Shown here: positions 33,891 through 42,092 of the stretch, in pieces | Layout: every line of letters starts with the position of its first letter | Numbering within the stretch: position 1 is the first letter of the stretch | Assembly (NCBI GenBank): GCA_016930275.1 | Contig: JAFGHA010000213.1 | Coordinates: forward strand, 1 to 42,092 | Reading direction: 5' to 3' | Length of the DNA stretch: 42,092 nucleotides | From: Chitinispirillaceae bacterium | Lineage (GTDB): Bacteria; Fibrobacterota; Chitinivibrionia; Chitinivibrionales; Chitinispirillaceae | Notes under the pieces: model-generated | The model's database searches: none | Seen by the model: only the letters and a program-made list of their open reading frames with translations | Told to the model about the DNA's origin: nothing | Position numbers and translations under genes: made by a program

Positions 33891-35194
33891 TGCGGATCAT
33901 TCTCCCGATAGTTACCGTACTCCTGACGGTTACCGGCATCACCGCGCAACAGGGGTCCGTAGCACGGTTCATTCTTTCGAGCAGCACCGATTCACAGCTG
34001 ATCGCACAGCGAACGCACGCTCCGGTGGTCCGGAAAAATTCGTTCACCATGCCGGTGATTAACGATGCCGAGATCAGGGTGCGAAAAGGTGACTATTTTG
34101 CCACGCTTCCCGATGATGTTGCGGGTTTGCGCTACAGCCTGCGGTTGAAACCGCGCGGACTGGGGGAGACCCGGGCACTGAAATCATATCATGATGCCCA
34201 GGCGGTATTCGAGGAGGAACTCACCGGTACCATGTTCAACGAGCAGGTGACAGAACGGTATCTGACGGTAATCGATCAGCTTGAACGCACCATGATCATA
34301 CAGTCCTACAATGAACTGATCACGCTTTACGAAGATCGTATAAAGGTAATGGATCAACTCAAGACCAGCACCGATTTTGATCTCAACGATCTCATCAAGG
34401 CCGAGAAGGAACTTTCCAAATTGACGGTGAATCTAATGGAGGAGGAACAGGAGCTCGAGGTGATGTGCTCGGCTGTCGCGGCGATCATTGGTGATTCGTC
34501 GTTTACCGGTTTTGACGGGACGGAATTTATTTCGATCGCTGACGTAAAGGCACATATTGATAGTACGGAATTCATTCTCAACGGCAACAACCTGCGGCTA
34601 CGGTATCTGAAAAGCCGCTTTGAACTCGCCGAGGAGCGCTACCGTCTGGAAATGGCACAGAACCGCAAGCTCGTCAGTTTTTTCGAGCTTTCCTACGACC
34701 ATCCTAATATGGTGAAGGAACTCACGAAAAAGGAACGAAACGACAAGCTGGGAGATACACGCAATGCCTTTGTTTTTGAAGTGGGAATAAAAATCCCCGG
34801 ACTTTCAGCCGACCAGCAGGATATCGCCCGGCGGCAGATCGATTTTCTCAAGGATAGGGAAGAGTATGATCAGCTTCGTCGTGAGTTGCAGGCGAAAATG
34901 AAAAAAGACGAATCGGACATCCGGGCGCTCATCAGACAGTACGAATTTCTCACCGCGCGTGAAACGGAAGTCGACGCCGAAGCCTCGCTCAAGAAATATC
35001 AGCAGATGAGTGGTGTTGATCCGCTGGTACTGCTCTCCATCAAGGAAAATCTCATCAAGAACAGAGTCGAGAAGTCAATGGTATATTACAGTATTCTCCG
35101 CAATTTCGTGTACATACTCGATGTCACCGGTCAACTCTCTCATACACCGCTGCGCAATTTTCTTTCCGCTCAATGTGAGGTGATTCAACCGTGA
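33887..35194 (+). CDS. TolC-like outer-membrane efflux protein (divergent)
   Basis: The 435-residue product has a signal peptide (MMRIILPIVTVLLTVTGITAQ). Most of the rest is long amphipathic helix, with coiled-coil runs at about 75-190 and 225-385 (FELAEERYRLEMAQNRKLV, EEYDQLRRELQAKMKKDESD, LKKYQQMSGVDPLVLLSIKE). Two helical halves with a FVFEVGIKIPGLS segment between are the plan of TolC-family proteins. Sequence identity to classical TolC is weak, so this rests on architecture and on the HlyD-like neighbour. Its stop overlaps the VTC gene as GTGA. Confidence 0.65.
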   Translation: MMRIILPIVTVLLTVTGITAQQGSVARFILSSSTDSQLIAQRTHAPVVRKNSFTMPVINDAEIRVRKGDYFATLPDDVAGLRYSLRLKPRGLGETRALKSYHDAQAVFEEELTGTMFNEQVTERYLTVIDQLERTMIIQSYNELITLYEDRIKVMDQLKTSTDFDLNDLIKAEKELSKLTVNLMEEEQELEVMCSAVAAIIGDSSFTGFDGTEFISIADVKAHIDSTEFILNGNNLRLRYLKSRFELAEERYRLEMAQNRKLVSFFELSYDHPNMVKELTKKERNDKLGDTRNAFVFEVGIKIPGLSADQQDIARRQIDFLKDREEYDQLRRELQAKMKKDESDIRALIRQYEFLTARETEVDAEASLKKYQQMSGVDPLVLLSIKENLIKNRVEKSMVYYSILRNFVYILDVTGQLSHTPLRNFLSAQCEVIQP

Positions 35195-36051
35195 CTCAGG
35201 CGACGGTAACCGCACCGGCGGTTCATCACAAAAAAAAGCAGGATGCCATACCACCGGTACTGGAACGGTACGAGGCAAAGTACACCATTCCGTTTTCGAT
35301 GGTTGACGATATTTCCCGGTTTATTGAACCGTACTGCACCCTTGATGTCTATTCCGAAAAATCGCCCGACCTCTATTACACGATCAACAGTCTCTATTTT
35401 GATACCCCCGATTATCTGTTTCTCCGGCTCCGTCTTCAGAAAGCCGACAACCGTTTCAATATGCGGGTACGGACCTACGGCGAGCAGCCGGTGCTCCCGT
35501 GGTTTCTGGAGATCAAGCACAAACGCGGTGATATCATGCGCAAGTACCGGGCAAAGGTGCATACCGAACACCTCGAGCACCTGCTCGATACCCCGGAATT
35601 GCTGCACCATCATGCCAAAAATGAGAAAGAACAGAAAAGCAGACTGCTCTTTTACAAACTGCACCATATCTACAATGCGGAGCCCAAGGTCCTTATTCAA
35701 TACAAGCGCAAGGCGTACATTTCCGACGTGGAGGAGTATGCGCGCGTGACGTTTGACCTACGGTTGCAATCGATGAAACAGACCGGGTATGACCCGCTGC
35801 CCCACGAGGAGGAGATGCAGTACAGCGATGTGCAGACGCTTTTCGACCGGGATACCAGTGTGATACTGGAGCTCAAATGCTACACCTCGTATGTTCCGCT
35901 CTGGATGGTTGACTGCATACGGACCTTTGAGCTGCAGCGCAGGGGATTTTCCAAATACATGATGGGAATACGACAGAATCTGACACATTACACGGAATTT
36001 GATCCAGCGGTAAAAACAATGCTGCATGATGATCAGCTTGATGCTCTATAG
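35191..36051 (+). CDS. VTC-domain protein (polyphosphate-polymerase-like)
   Basis: The 286-residue protein has a VTC domain, the tunnel fold that in yeast Vtc4 makes polyphosphate from ATP. Typical parts are VLERYEAKYTI, YYTINSLYFDTPDY, FNMRVRTYG, WFLEIKHKRGDIMRKYRA, VLIQYKRKAYI, ARVTFDLRLQ, and VILELKCYTSYVPLWM. These basic (R, K) and acidic (E) positions on alternating strands line the tunnel in the family. There is no signal peptide, so it is probably cytoplasmic. Start GTG 35191 overlaps the TolC-like gene. Whether bacterial stand-alone VTC proteins make polyphosphate is not settled. Confidence 0.88.
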   Translation: MTQATVTAPAVHHKKKQDAIPPVLERYEAKYTIPFSMVDDISRFIEPYCTLDVYSEKSPDLYYTINSLYFDTPDYLFLRLRLQKADNRFNMRVRTYGEQPVLPWFLEIKHKRGDIMRKYRAKVHTEHLEHLLDTPELLHHHAKNEKEQKSRLLFYKLHHIYNAEPKVLIQYKRKAYISDVEEYARVTFDLRLQSMKQTGYDPLPHEEEMQYSDVQTLFDRDTSVILELKCYTSYVPLWMVDCIRTFELQRRGFSKYMMGIRQNLTHYTEFDPAVKTMLHDDQLDAL

Positions 36052-36065
36052 AACAAGGAGAAGGT

Positions 36066-38144
36066 ATGAAAAAGGTTCGGCTGCCGGGAAAACTGGCCTG
36101 GAAACTGCTGTTGTGCGGTACGATCGGATTGTTGACGGGGTGCGTTGACAAACCGACGGAAACCGAAGAGACATTCGACAAGAATCTGTACAATCTCAGG
36201 TTGACGGAAATCAACTACAATCCGGCAGACCTGCAGGGTATTCCCGGCGACAGCCTTGAGTTTCTTGAACTCAAGAATGTCGGCGATACGGATCTGGATC
36301 TCGGTTCACTTGAAATAACCGACGGGGTGACGTATCAGTTTCCCGCGGATGCGACCCTTGCGGCGGGGAAATTTTATGTTATTGCGATCAGTGCCTCGAA
36401 GTTTGAGGAAGCGTATGGTTTCGACCCCGACGGCGTGTATACCGGTGTGTTAAGCAATAGTGGCGAATTCGTCACCATCAAGGATGTCGAGTTCAACGAA
36501 GTGGTGGTCAATCAGATGTATGCCGATACCGGCGCGTGGCCGGAAGCGGCCGACGGAGAAGGGTATTCACTGGTAAGCACCGAGACCGATCCGCCGAAGG
36601 ATTCGATCGGAGCGGCTTACTGGAAACGGTCGGGGAGTCCGGGAGGATCTCCGGGAGCCGACGATGTCGCACTTGCCGTCGATTCCACGGTATTTGATCT
36701 GCGCATTACCGAAATTCACTACAATCCGCTGACCGCCGATCCACTTGACAGCGACAGTCTTGAATTCATCGAGATAAAAAATACCGGAAGCCGTACGGTA
36801 AGTCTCGGGACGGTGATGCTCAGGGGCGGTGTTGAATACCTGTTCAGTGACGACGATGAGATCGGAGCGGGGGAGTTCCTTGTACTGGTCTCAAATCTGT
36901 CGAAGTTTGAAGAACGATTCCCGTCGGTTGCTCCTGTCGGTGAATATACCGGGAAATTGAGCAACAGCGGTGAGATGATTACCCTTTTCGACATTGCAGC
37001 GGATACCGCTATCGTCGAGGTCGAGTACAATAACGGCGGAGCGTGGCCGGATGCTGCCGACGGCATGGGGTACTCCCTTGTGCCGGTCAGTAAAAATCCG
37101 GAACGGGATCAGAATAGTGCGATCCTCTGGCGGCAATCGACTGCCTTTGACGGTTCGCCGGGAGCCGACGATCAGGGTATCGCCATTATTACCGAGGTGC
37201 TGACGCATACCGATGAACCGCAAACCGATGCGATCGAACTGTTCAATCCGGGTGACGACGAGGTTGACGTGGGGGGATGGTATCTTTCCGATGACAGCAA
37301 CAACCCCATTAAATTCAAGATTCCGGACGGTACCAGAATTCCCGCCGGCGAGTATATCACATTCGATGAAAGCGATTTCAACGCCAATCCTGATTCGGCA
37401 TCCTGCTTCACCTTCAATTCTCATGGTGAAGAGGCATGGCTGGTCGCCGATGAGCGCGGGTGCGGGTTCGGGTACTGTCACGGCGTCGAGTTCGGCGAGC
37501 TTGAAAACGGTGTTTCCGTGGGTCGGCATGTCAACTCGCAGGGCAAGGAAGTGTTCGTCGCCCAGAAAAATATCACCCTCGGAGAAGCGAACGACGGCCC
37601 TCTGGTGGGACCGCTCGTAATCAGCGAGATCATGTACCACTCAGTGGACAATGCAGGCGATTACCTCGAGATCACCAACATCTCCTCTGCCGAGGTGGCG
37701 CTTTCACACCCCGAGGTGCCCGACCATACCTGGAAAATTGCTGGTGTCGCTTTTACGTTTCCCGCCGGTGCAACCATCAAGGCGGGTGAATCGGTGGTGA
37801 TTGCATCCGATTCTCTTGACGAGGTATCCTTCCGCAACCGCTACGGATTAAACGAAGATGTTCAGGTGTTCGCAATGACCGGCGGGCTCAAAAACAGCGA
37901 GGAGCGTATCGAATTGCTCAAACCGGAAGATCCCTACGTGGTCGACAGTACCGTTTCGGTTGATTCACTGGCGTATCCCCATATGCTGTTTGACGCAGTG
38001 AAATATTCCGACGACAGTCCGTGGCCCTCTTCCGCCGACGGAGCCGGATTGTCGCTCCATCGCATATCGCTCACGGAATTCGGTGATGAACCGGAAAACT
38101 GGGTGGCGGGAGTACCGTCGCCGGGTGCAGTGGAGGGCGATTGA
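36066..38144 (+). CDS. Lamin-tail-domain lipoprotein (copy 1)
   Basis: The 692-residue product has a lipobox at Cys26 (GLLTGC). It contains about four lamin-tail (LTD) beta-sandwich domains: ~38-205 (LRLTEINYNPAD ... DSLEFLELKNVG), ~210-375 (LRITEIHYNPLT ... DSLEFIEIKNTG), ~378-510 (DAIELFNPGDDEVDVGGW) and ~518-690 (LVISEIMYHS ... DYLEITNIS). Bacterial LTDs occur in secreted and surface proteins and often accompany CotH. A signature WPxAADGxGYSLV occurs in three domains. It follows the VTC gene by 14 bases and is tandem to a close paralogue at 38417. No catalytic site was seen. Confidence 0.88.
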   Translation: MKKVRLPGKLAWKLLLCGTIGLLTGCVDKPTETEETFDKNLYNLRLTEINYNPADLQGIPGDSLEFLELKNVGDTDLDLGSLEITDGVTYQFPADATLAAGKFYVIAISASKFEEAYGFDPDGVYTGVLSNSGEFVTIKDVEFNEVVVNQMYADTGAWPEAADGEGYSLVSTETDPPKDSIGAAYWKRSGSPGGSPGADDVALAVDSTVFDLRITEIHYNPLTADPLDSDSLEFIEIKNTGSRTVSLGTVMLRGGVEYLFSDDDEIGAGEFLVLVSNLSKFEERFPSVAPVGEYTGKLSNSGEMITLFDIAADTAIVEVEYNNGGAWPDAADGMGYSLVPVSKNPERDQNSAILWRQSTAFDGSPGADDQGIAIITEVLTHTDEPQTDAIELFNPGDDEVDVGGWYLSDDSNNPIKFKIPDGTRIPAGEYITFDESDFNANPDSASCFTFNSHGEEAWLVADERGCGFGYCHGVEFGELENGVSVGRHVNSQGKEVFVAQKNITLGEANDGPLVGPLVISEIMYHSVDNAGDYLEITNISSAEVALSHPEVPDHTWKIAGVAFTFPAGATIKAGESVVIASDSLDEVSFRNRYGLNEDVQVFAMTGGLKNSEERIELLKPEDPYVVDSTVSVDSLAYPHMLFDAVKYSDDSPWPSSADGAGLSLHRISLTEFGDEPENWVAGVPSPGAVEGD

Positions 38145-38147
38145 ACC

Positions 38148-38178
38148 TTTCCCCTCTCTCCCGAAAAGAGCGGGGAAA
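38148..38178. repeat. Hairpin after lamin-tail gene copy 1
   Basis: TTTCCCC (38148-38154) pairs with GGGGAAA (38172-38178), and CTCT (38156-38159) with AGAG (38167-38170), with a seven-base loop. No T-run follows. Starting three bases after the stop, it may be a 3'-end or processing element. Confidence 0.55.
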
Positions 38179-38334
38179 CGATACGGAAAAAACAGGTTGT
38201 CAATGTGTACACGGGACACCTCCTGCTCCGGTTCTGTCCGCCGGAGAAGGGAGTGCCCGGCGGCACTGATCATAACTATTATGAAGTCTTGACACAATCA
38301 CCTCTACGGGGGATGTTGCAGGGAGAAAAGGGGA

Positions 38335-38352
38335 GGGGGCGTCCTGATTGAT
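38335..38352. repeat. Repeat tail shared with 2959-2976
   Basis: GGGGGCGTCCTGATTGA nearly matches GGGGGTGTCCTGATCGA near 2960. Both follow a run containing CGGGGGAT. This supports a dispersed repeat family in the genome. The rest of 38179-38416 holds no gene. Confidence 0.5.
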
Positions 38353-38416
38353 CTTCGGATGAAGCGGGAATAAGACAAGTCAGGTACTGCCGGATATACC
38401 ATCAGGATCGTAAACT

Positions 38417-40456
38417 ATGCATCATGCTCTATACAAAATAACGACCGGGTTGACCTGTCTGCTCCTTTCTGCAACAGCATGTTACCGGTATTCGGGTGAA
38501 ATCGACCCGGAGCTTTTCAATCTGCGGATAACCGAAATTCACTACCACCCGCTTCCTTCCGACGGGTTTCCCGGTGACAGTCTGGAGTTCATTGAACTCA
38601 AGAATACCGGCAGTAAAACGGTTGACCTGAGTACCTGTTCGTTTACCGATGGTATTTCCTTTGTGTTTCCGCGGGGGGCACACGCGGATGCCGGGGGGTT
38701 TTATGTGATCGCTTCGAGTCGGGACGGATTCAGGAAGCGGTATGGATTCGCTCCCGATGGAATCTTTACGGGCAGACTCGGTAACAACGAAGATACGATA
38801 GTTCTGACCGATGACTACACGGAGCAGGAAGTCCTGATGCAGATGTACGCTGATAGCGGCGACTGGCCTGAGGAGGCCGACGGACAGGGGTATTCACTGG
38901 TACCGGTTGAAACTTCTCCGCCCCGCAATCCGACCGGGCCGTGGCGTTGTTCGGTGAAAACACACGGTTCTCCGGGTGCCGACGATATCCCCGAAGCGGT
39001 TGATCTGGCTTTGTACAATCTGCGGATTACCGAAATTCATTACCACCCGCTCGATCCCGATTCATTGGGCGGTGACAGTCTTGAATTCATCGAACTTAAA
39101 AATACCGGTACAAAAGAACTGCCGTTGGGAGAGATCGCTTTTACCAGCGGAATCACCTGTACATTTGATGAAGATGCGACACTCGATGCCGGCGCCTTTT
39201 TCGTGATCGCTTCCAGCAGGAACGGCTTTCTGGAGCGGTACGGCAGGGAACCGGATGGGGTTTACACGGGAAAACTCGGCAACAGCGGCGAGATGCTGAT
39301 CATCAGGATACCGGCATCGGCGAAAGTCCTGATGACGCTTTCCTACCTGGACCGTATCCCCTGGCCGGAAGCTCCCGACGGCGACGGCTACTCGCTGGTT
39401 CCCGTCAGCACGAATCCTCCCGAGAATCAGAATTATCCGGAGTTGTGGCGCCAGTCGTTCGCGGTGAACGGATCGCCCTTCGCCGACGATCCCGGAATCG
39501 TGATAGTCAATGAAGTCGTGTCGAATGCCGTCGGTGGCGACGCGATTGAACTTTTCAACCCGGGTGATGATCCTGTCGATATCGGCGGCTGGTTCCTCAC
39601 CGACCGTGCATCCGATCCGATGCGGTTTGTCATTCCGACGGGAACGGTACTACCCGCAGGCGGGTATCATTACTTTACCGAAGACGATTTCAATAATGCC
39701 GGAGCATCGGCTCTCAAGCCGTTTTCGCTGAGTTCCCACGGTGATGACGTCTACGTCATGGCGACTGCCGACGGGTGTGACGGCGGTTACTGTCACGGGT
39801 TCAGTTTCGGCCCTCTTGAACCTGACCGGTCGATCGGCAGATACATAACTTCAAAAGGTAAAGAGGTCTTCGTACCGCAACGGGCGATCACACTCGGTGA
39901 AAAAAATGAGGGGCCGCTGATCGGTCCGCTCATCATCAGCGAAATCATGTTCCAATCATCCGGTAACCGCTCGGATTATCTGGAAATCACCAATATCGAT
40001 CTGCAGCAGGTACGGTTATACGATCCCGATCATCCGGAGAACACCTGGAAAATCGACGGTATCGGTTTTTCGTTTCCCGAAGGTACGTCGATAAAGTCCG
40101 GGGAGTCGGTCATTATCGCTTCCGATTCGCTCACCGAAGAAGAATTCCGCAGCAGGTATGAGGTGGATGATGATGTGCAGATGTTTTTAATGAGTACGAC
40201 TCTTCCCAAAGAAGAATTTTCAGTCACGCTGCAGAAACCTGGAGAACCGTATATTGAAGACAGTCTGGTTTCGACGGTTCCAACAGTTCCCTACCTGTAT
40301 GTTGACGGAATCATGTATGGCGGGTTGACATGGCTTTATGATACCAATGGTCCCGGAATATCGATTCACCGTTCGCGCAACACGTTCGGCGACGATCCGG
40401 CAAGCTGGCGGTCTGATGATCCCGATCCCGGAACAACGGGAAAAGATCAGTTTTGA
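38417..40456 (+). CDS. Lamin-tail-domain lipoprotein (copy 2)
   Basis: This 679-residue paralogue of 36066-38144 has a lipobox at Cys22 (LLSATAC) and the same arrangement of four LTDs: NLRITEIHYHPLP, NLRITEIHYHPLD, DAIELFNPGDDPVDIGGW, and IISEIMFQSS. The two genes stay alignable end to end, showing tandem duplication followed by divergence. The 272-base gap contains repeats but no obvious promoter. It may have its own control or be read through from the CotH operon. Function: surface scaffold by analogy, not known. Confidence 0.88.
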   Translation: MHHALYKITTGLTCLLLSATACYRYSGEIDPELFNLRITEIHYHPLPSDGFPGDSLEFIELKNTGSKTVDLSTCSFTDGISFVFPRGAHADAGGFYVIASSRDGFRKRYGFAPDGIFTGRLGNNEDTIVLTDDYTEQEVLMQMYADSGDWPEEADGQGYSLVPVETSPPRNPTGPWRCSVKTHGSPGADDIPEAVDLALYNLRITEIHYHPLDPDSLGGDSLEFIELKNTGTKELPLGEIAFTSGITCTFDEDATLDAGAFFVIASSRNGFLERYGREPDGVYTGKLGNSGEMLIIRIPASAKVLMTLSYLDRIPWPEAPDGDGYSLVPVSTNPPENQNYPELWRQSFAVNGSPFADDPGIVIVNEVVSNAVGGDAIELFNPGDDPVDIGGWFLTDRASDPMRFVIPTGTVLPAGGYHYFTEDDFNNAGASALKPFSLSSHGDDVYVMATADGCDGGYCHGFSFGPLEPDRSIGRYITSKGKEVFVPQRAITLGEKNEGPLIGPLIISEIMFQSSGNRSDYLEITNIDLQQVRLYDPDHPENTWKIDGIGFSFPEGTSIKSGESVIIASDSLTEEEFRSRYEVDDDVQMFLMSTTLPKEEFSVTLQKPGEPYIEDSLVSTVPTVPYLYVDGIMYGGLTWLYDTNGPGISIHRSRNTFGDDPASWRSDDPDPGTTGKDQF

Positions 40457-40960
40457 GTTTCTTATAATCTCGCGGTATCGGCAGCCCGTTCCGGTGTACT
40501 TGAGAAGCGTGCTTCATTTCTCCATTTCTGCATTTCACTAAAATCAATTTCTCCAAATTTAATATACACAGGAGCGGGCATTCCGCACCAGATTGTAACG
40601 GTTGCAAAGTGATTCCCGGAAAATTTTTAAGACGACTACAGCGGCTTTTATTGCTATATATGCCCGTATAGAGTTCCCGGGGGAAACCTGTGAAGATGCA
40701 GGAATTTCCTGAAACGCGGTGCTGATTGCTGATTTAAGGCTGGTATTTCAAAAATTGAGGCGCTGCAAGGAGTAGGGGGATGTTCATTGTGCGGTTGTCT
40801 TAAACAGTGATGTTTTCAGGAAAGGGATATTTAGACTTCTACGGTTGCGGGACCGCAATTATATTAATAAAGTCCTGTAATGGTGGTATTTCGTTCCGCT
40901 TACCATCTGCGGGGTTGTTGGCCTCTTGTTGTTTTTCCATCTGATTGAGGAGTAATGAAT
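40457..40960. other. Gene-free region before the AT-rich lipoprotein gene
   Basis: About 500 bases without a convincing gene. Small hairpins are GAAG-cgtg-CTTC near 40505 and TTGCGG-ga-CCGCAA (40845-40858). Base composition moves toward AT to the right. GAGGAG (40947-40952) is the ribosome-binding site of the next gene. Confidence 0.45.
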
Positions 40961-42004
40961 ATGAATTTTAATACACTACTACTCTATATACTGTTTTTAA
41001 CGGTAATAAGTGGATGCAGTATGGATGAACTTCGGGAAAAGTGGCGTGCAAGGAATGCCAAAGCGATAGAACAGCGGGATAAATTACGGGATGATAATGA
41101 ATATAAAAATGTCAAAATGTGGGAACTGGTTTCCGATTTACGTATCTACCTTTCAAATCCGAAGAATACGCGTCACAGAACCGAAGCTGAAAGGCGTATA
41201 GATAGCTGTTATCAGGGTGCTATTGATAAAATGACATATCTCGCAGCTCAAGACTCAAGTGATGAGGAGTTATTAAATGTATTAGTTAGCCTTGTGAAGC
41301 GAATTTGGAAAACCGGAGGTTACAATAGTGAATCAGAACGAAGTCTGAGTATATGTTTTATTTCAGATGTTGCTACAAATGCAGATAAAGAAATTGATGA
41401 CAACGGCGGCATGGATAATTCAGGGGATGGGCAGGGTGATCATGGTAATCTCAAAGATATGGGAGCAAGTGACAAGGTAATCGGAGTTGGTAGAACATTT
41501 AGTTTAAAAGGTGAAGAATATCGCCGCTATCGCATAATAGAATGGTTAAGCCACTCTTTTTCCTCTGAGATTGGTTGGGGATTGGTTGATGAATTTATTA
41601 TGGAGGAAGATGTGACAAAAGCGGATATTGTTATAAAGTACGAAACGTATCCGACAGGAAATGAGATTCCTTTGGATGTAAAAGTAGAAAAAAGTATTTA
41701 CGATTATAACCATTATAGCAATGGTACGATTGTTGGCTACTTGAAGGAATACAGATGTTTATGGACGGTGAAGGTGCGGCCGGACTCCTCAGTGGAAATA
41801 CTGGAACGGACCTTTACTTCAGAACCATATGAGGGCATCATCGCTCTTGACGCGCGTGAAGGTGATCCGCCGTGGGCACCTTATACGGTGATGATGTATT
41901 CCATTGCGTATGATTTTACGGATCAATTATTGACATCTATCTGTTTTCAAACCTATCCACCTTCCTCACCTATTACATTCGAAGATGCATTTTCTGATTA
42001 TTAA
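40961..42004 (+). CDS. AT-rich lipoprotein of unknown function
   Basis: From ATG 40961 (GAGGAG eight bases before; ATG 40955 is too close) the 347-residue product has a lipobox at Cys19 (FLTVISGC). The region after it is charged and helical (MDELREKWRARNAKAIEQRDKLRDD). An acidic Gly/Asn-rich linker (~145-165) leads to a C-terminal domain (RRYRIIEWLSHSFSSEIGWG, YRCLWTVKVRPDSSVEIL). I do not recognise it. The composition is distinctly more AT-rich than all neighbours, with more Asn, Lys and Ile, suggesting recent acquisition. The stop codon is part of a long inverted repeat reaching the window edge. Confidence 0.72.
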   Translation: MNFNTLLLYILFLTVISGCSMDELREKWRARNAKAIEQRDKLRDDNEYKNVKMWELVSDLRIYLSNPKNTRHRTEAERRIDSCYQGAIDKMTYLAAQDSSDEELLNVLVSLVKRIWKTGGYNSESERSLSICFISDVATNADKEIDDNGGMDNSGDGQGDHGNLKDMGASDKVIGVGRTFSLKGEEYRRYRIIEWLSHSFSSEIGWGLVDEFIMEEDVTKADIVIKYETYPTGNEIPLDVKVEKSIYDYNHYSNGTIVGYLKEYRCLWTVKVRPDSSVEILERTFTSEPYEGIIALDAREGDPPWAPYTVMMYSIAYDFTDQLLTSICFQTYPPSSPITFEDAFSDY

Positions 42005-42092
42005 CGGTCTCATAATTGTCTGCACTTAAAAAGTATCTTTTTATTGGGGTTTTCCGGTATTTTCATGTTTTCTATTATGAGACAGTTAATAA
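41998..42092. repeat. Inverted repeat with 19-base arms at the window end
   Basis: The left arm (41998-42016) and right arm (42074-42092) pair at 18 of 19 positions, with 57 bases between. The core is GTCTCATAAT/ATTATGAGAC. The left arm includes the stop codon of the lipoprotein gene. It may continue past the window. It could be the ends of a small mobile element, the terminal repeat of an insertion sequence to the right, or a long hairpin. Confidence 0.65.

Overview
The window looks like a chromosomal segment of a diderm bacterium close to Fibrobacterota/Chitinispirillia. This is inferred from protein families: two TIGR02147 (DUF4423-type) regulators, a family first described as paralogues in Fibrobacter succinogenes; many lipoproteins with clear lipoboxes; carboxypeptidase-regulatory-like, leucine-rich-repeat and lamin-tail surface proteins; and a CotH protein with a Por/T9SS-like C-terminal tail. 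Most of the DNA is moderately GC-rich with tight operons and ATGA/GTGA overlaps. The last gene (40961-42004) is clearly more AT-rich. I saw no tRNA, rRNA, CRISPR array or intact transposase.

Layout. (1) 1-7.2 kb, housekeeping and signalling: the end of an ABC ATPase, yajC-def-SpoIID-like lipoprotein, an EndoQ-like PHP nuclease coupled to an HD phosphohydrolase, a sigma-54 response regulator, and a convergent single-domain receiver. (2) 7.5-12.3 kb: a minus-strand operon (TIGR02147 regulator, lipoprotein, small hypothetical protein) divergent from a plus-strand pair (DUF6345/caspase-like secreted protein plus a secreted partner). Three copies of one palindromic operator (arms TGTTRCCA/TGGTAACA, 5-base spacer) lie here. 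Each is 17 bp from a -35-like element, which suggests a small local regulon. The third drives either a roughly 80-nt RNA or a terminated leader. (3) 12.5-23.3 kb: a complete chemotaxis operon, RR-cheA-mcp-cheW-cheD-cheR-cheD-HDOD-cheY-cheX-cheB, preceded by three copies of a second repeat (TGTATC-N5-GATACA type). (4) 24-27 kb: a Cys-rich lipoprotein translationally coupled to a lipoprotein that resembles a glucan water dikinase/PEP synthase. (5) 27.3-29.3 kb: a second TIGR02147-lipoprotein cassette. (6) 29.6-40.5 kb: CotH, DUF4956, HlyD-like, beta-propeller-like, TolC-like and VTC genes followed by two tandem lamin-tail lipoproteins. (7) 41-42 kb: an AT-rich lipoprotein gene ending in a long inverted repeat at the window edge.

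How the genes may work together. Region 6 combines a polyphosphate-polymerase-like domain, a protein-kinase-like CotH, a membrane protein, and periplasmic-adaptor and outer-membrane-channel-like proteins with large surface lipoproteins. It reads as one envelope-spanning system. CotH/DUF4956/VTC is a recurrent association; the export-like genes and lamin-tail lipoproteins are the less expected part. Regions 2 and 5 share a cassette in which a TIGR02147 regulator overlaps the start of a lipoprotein gene. All functional assignments come from reading motifs by eye and have not been tested by database search.
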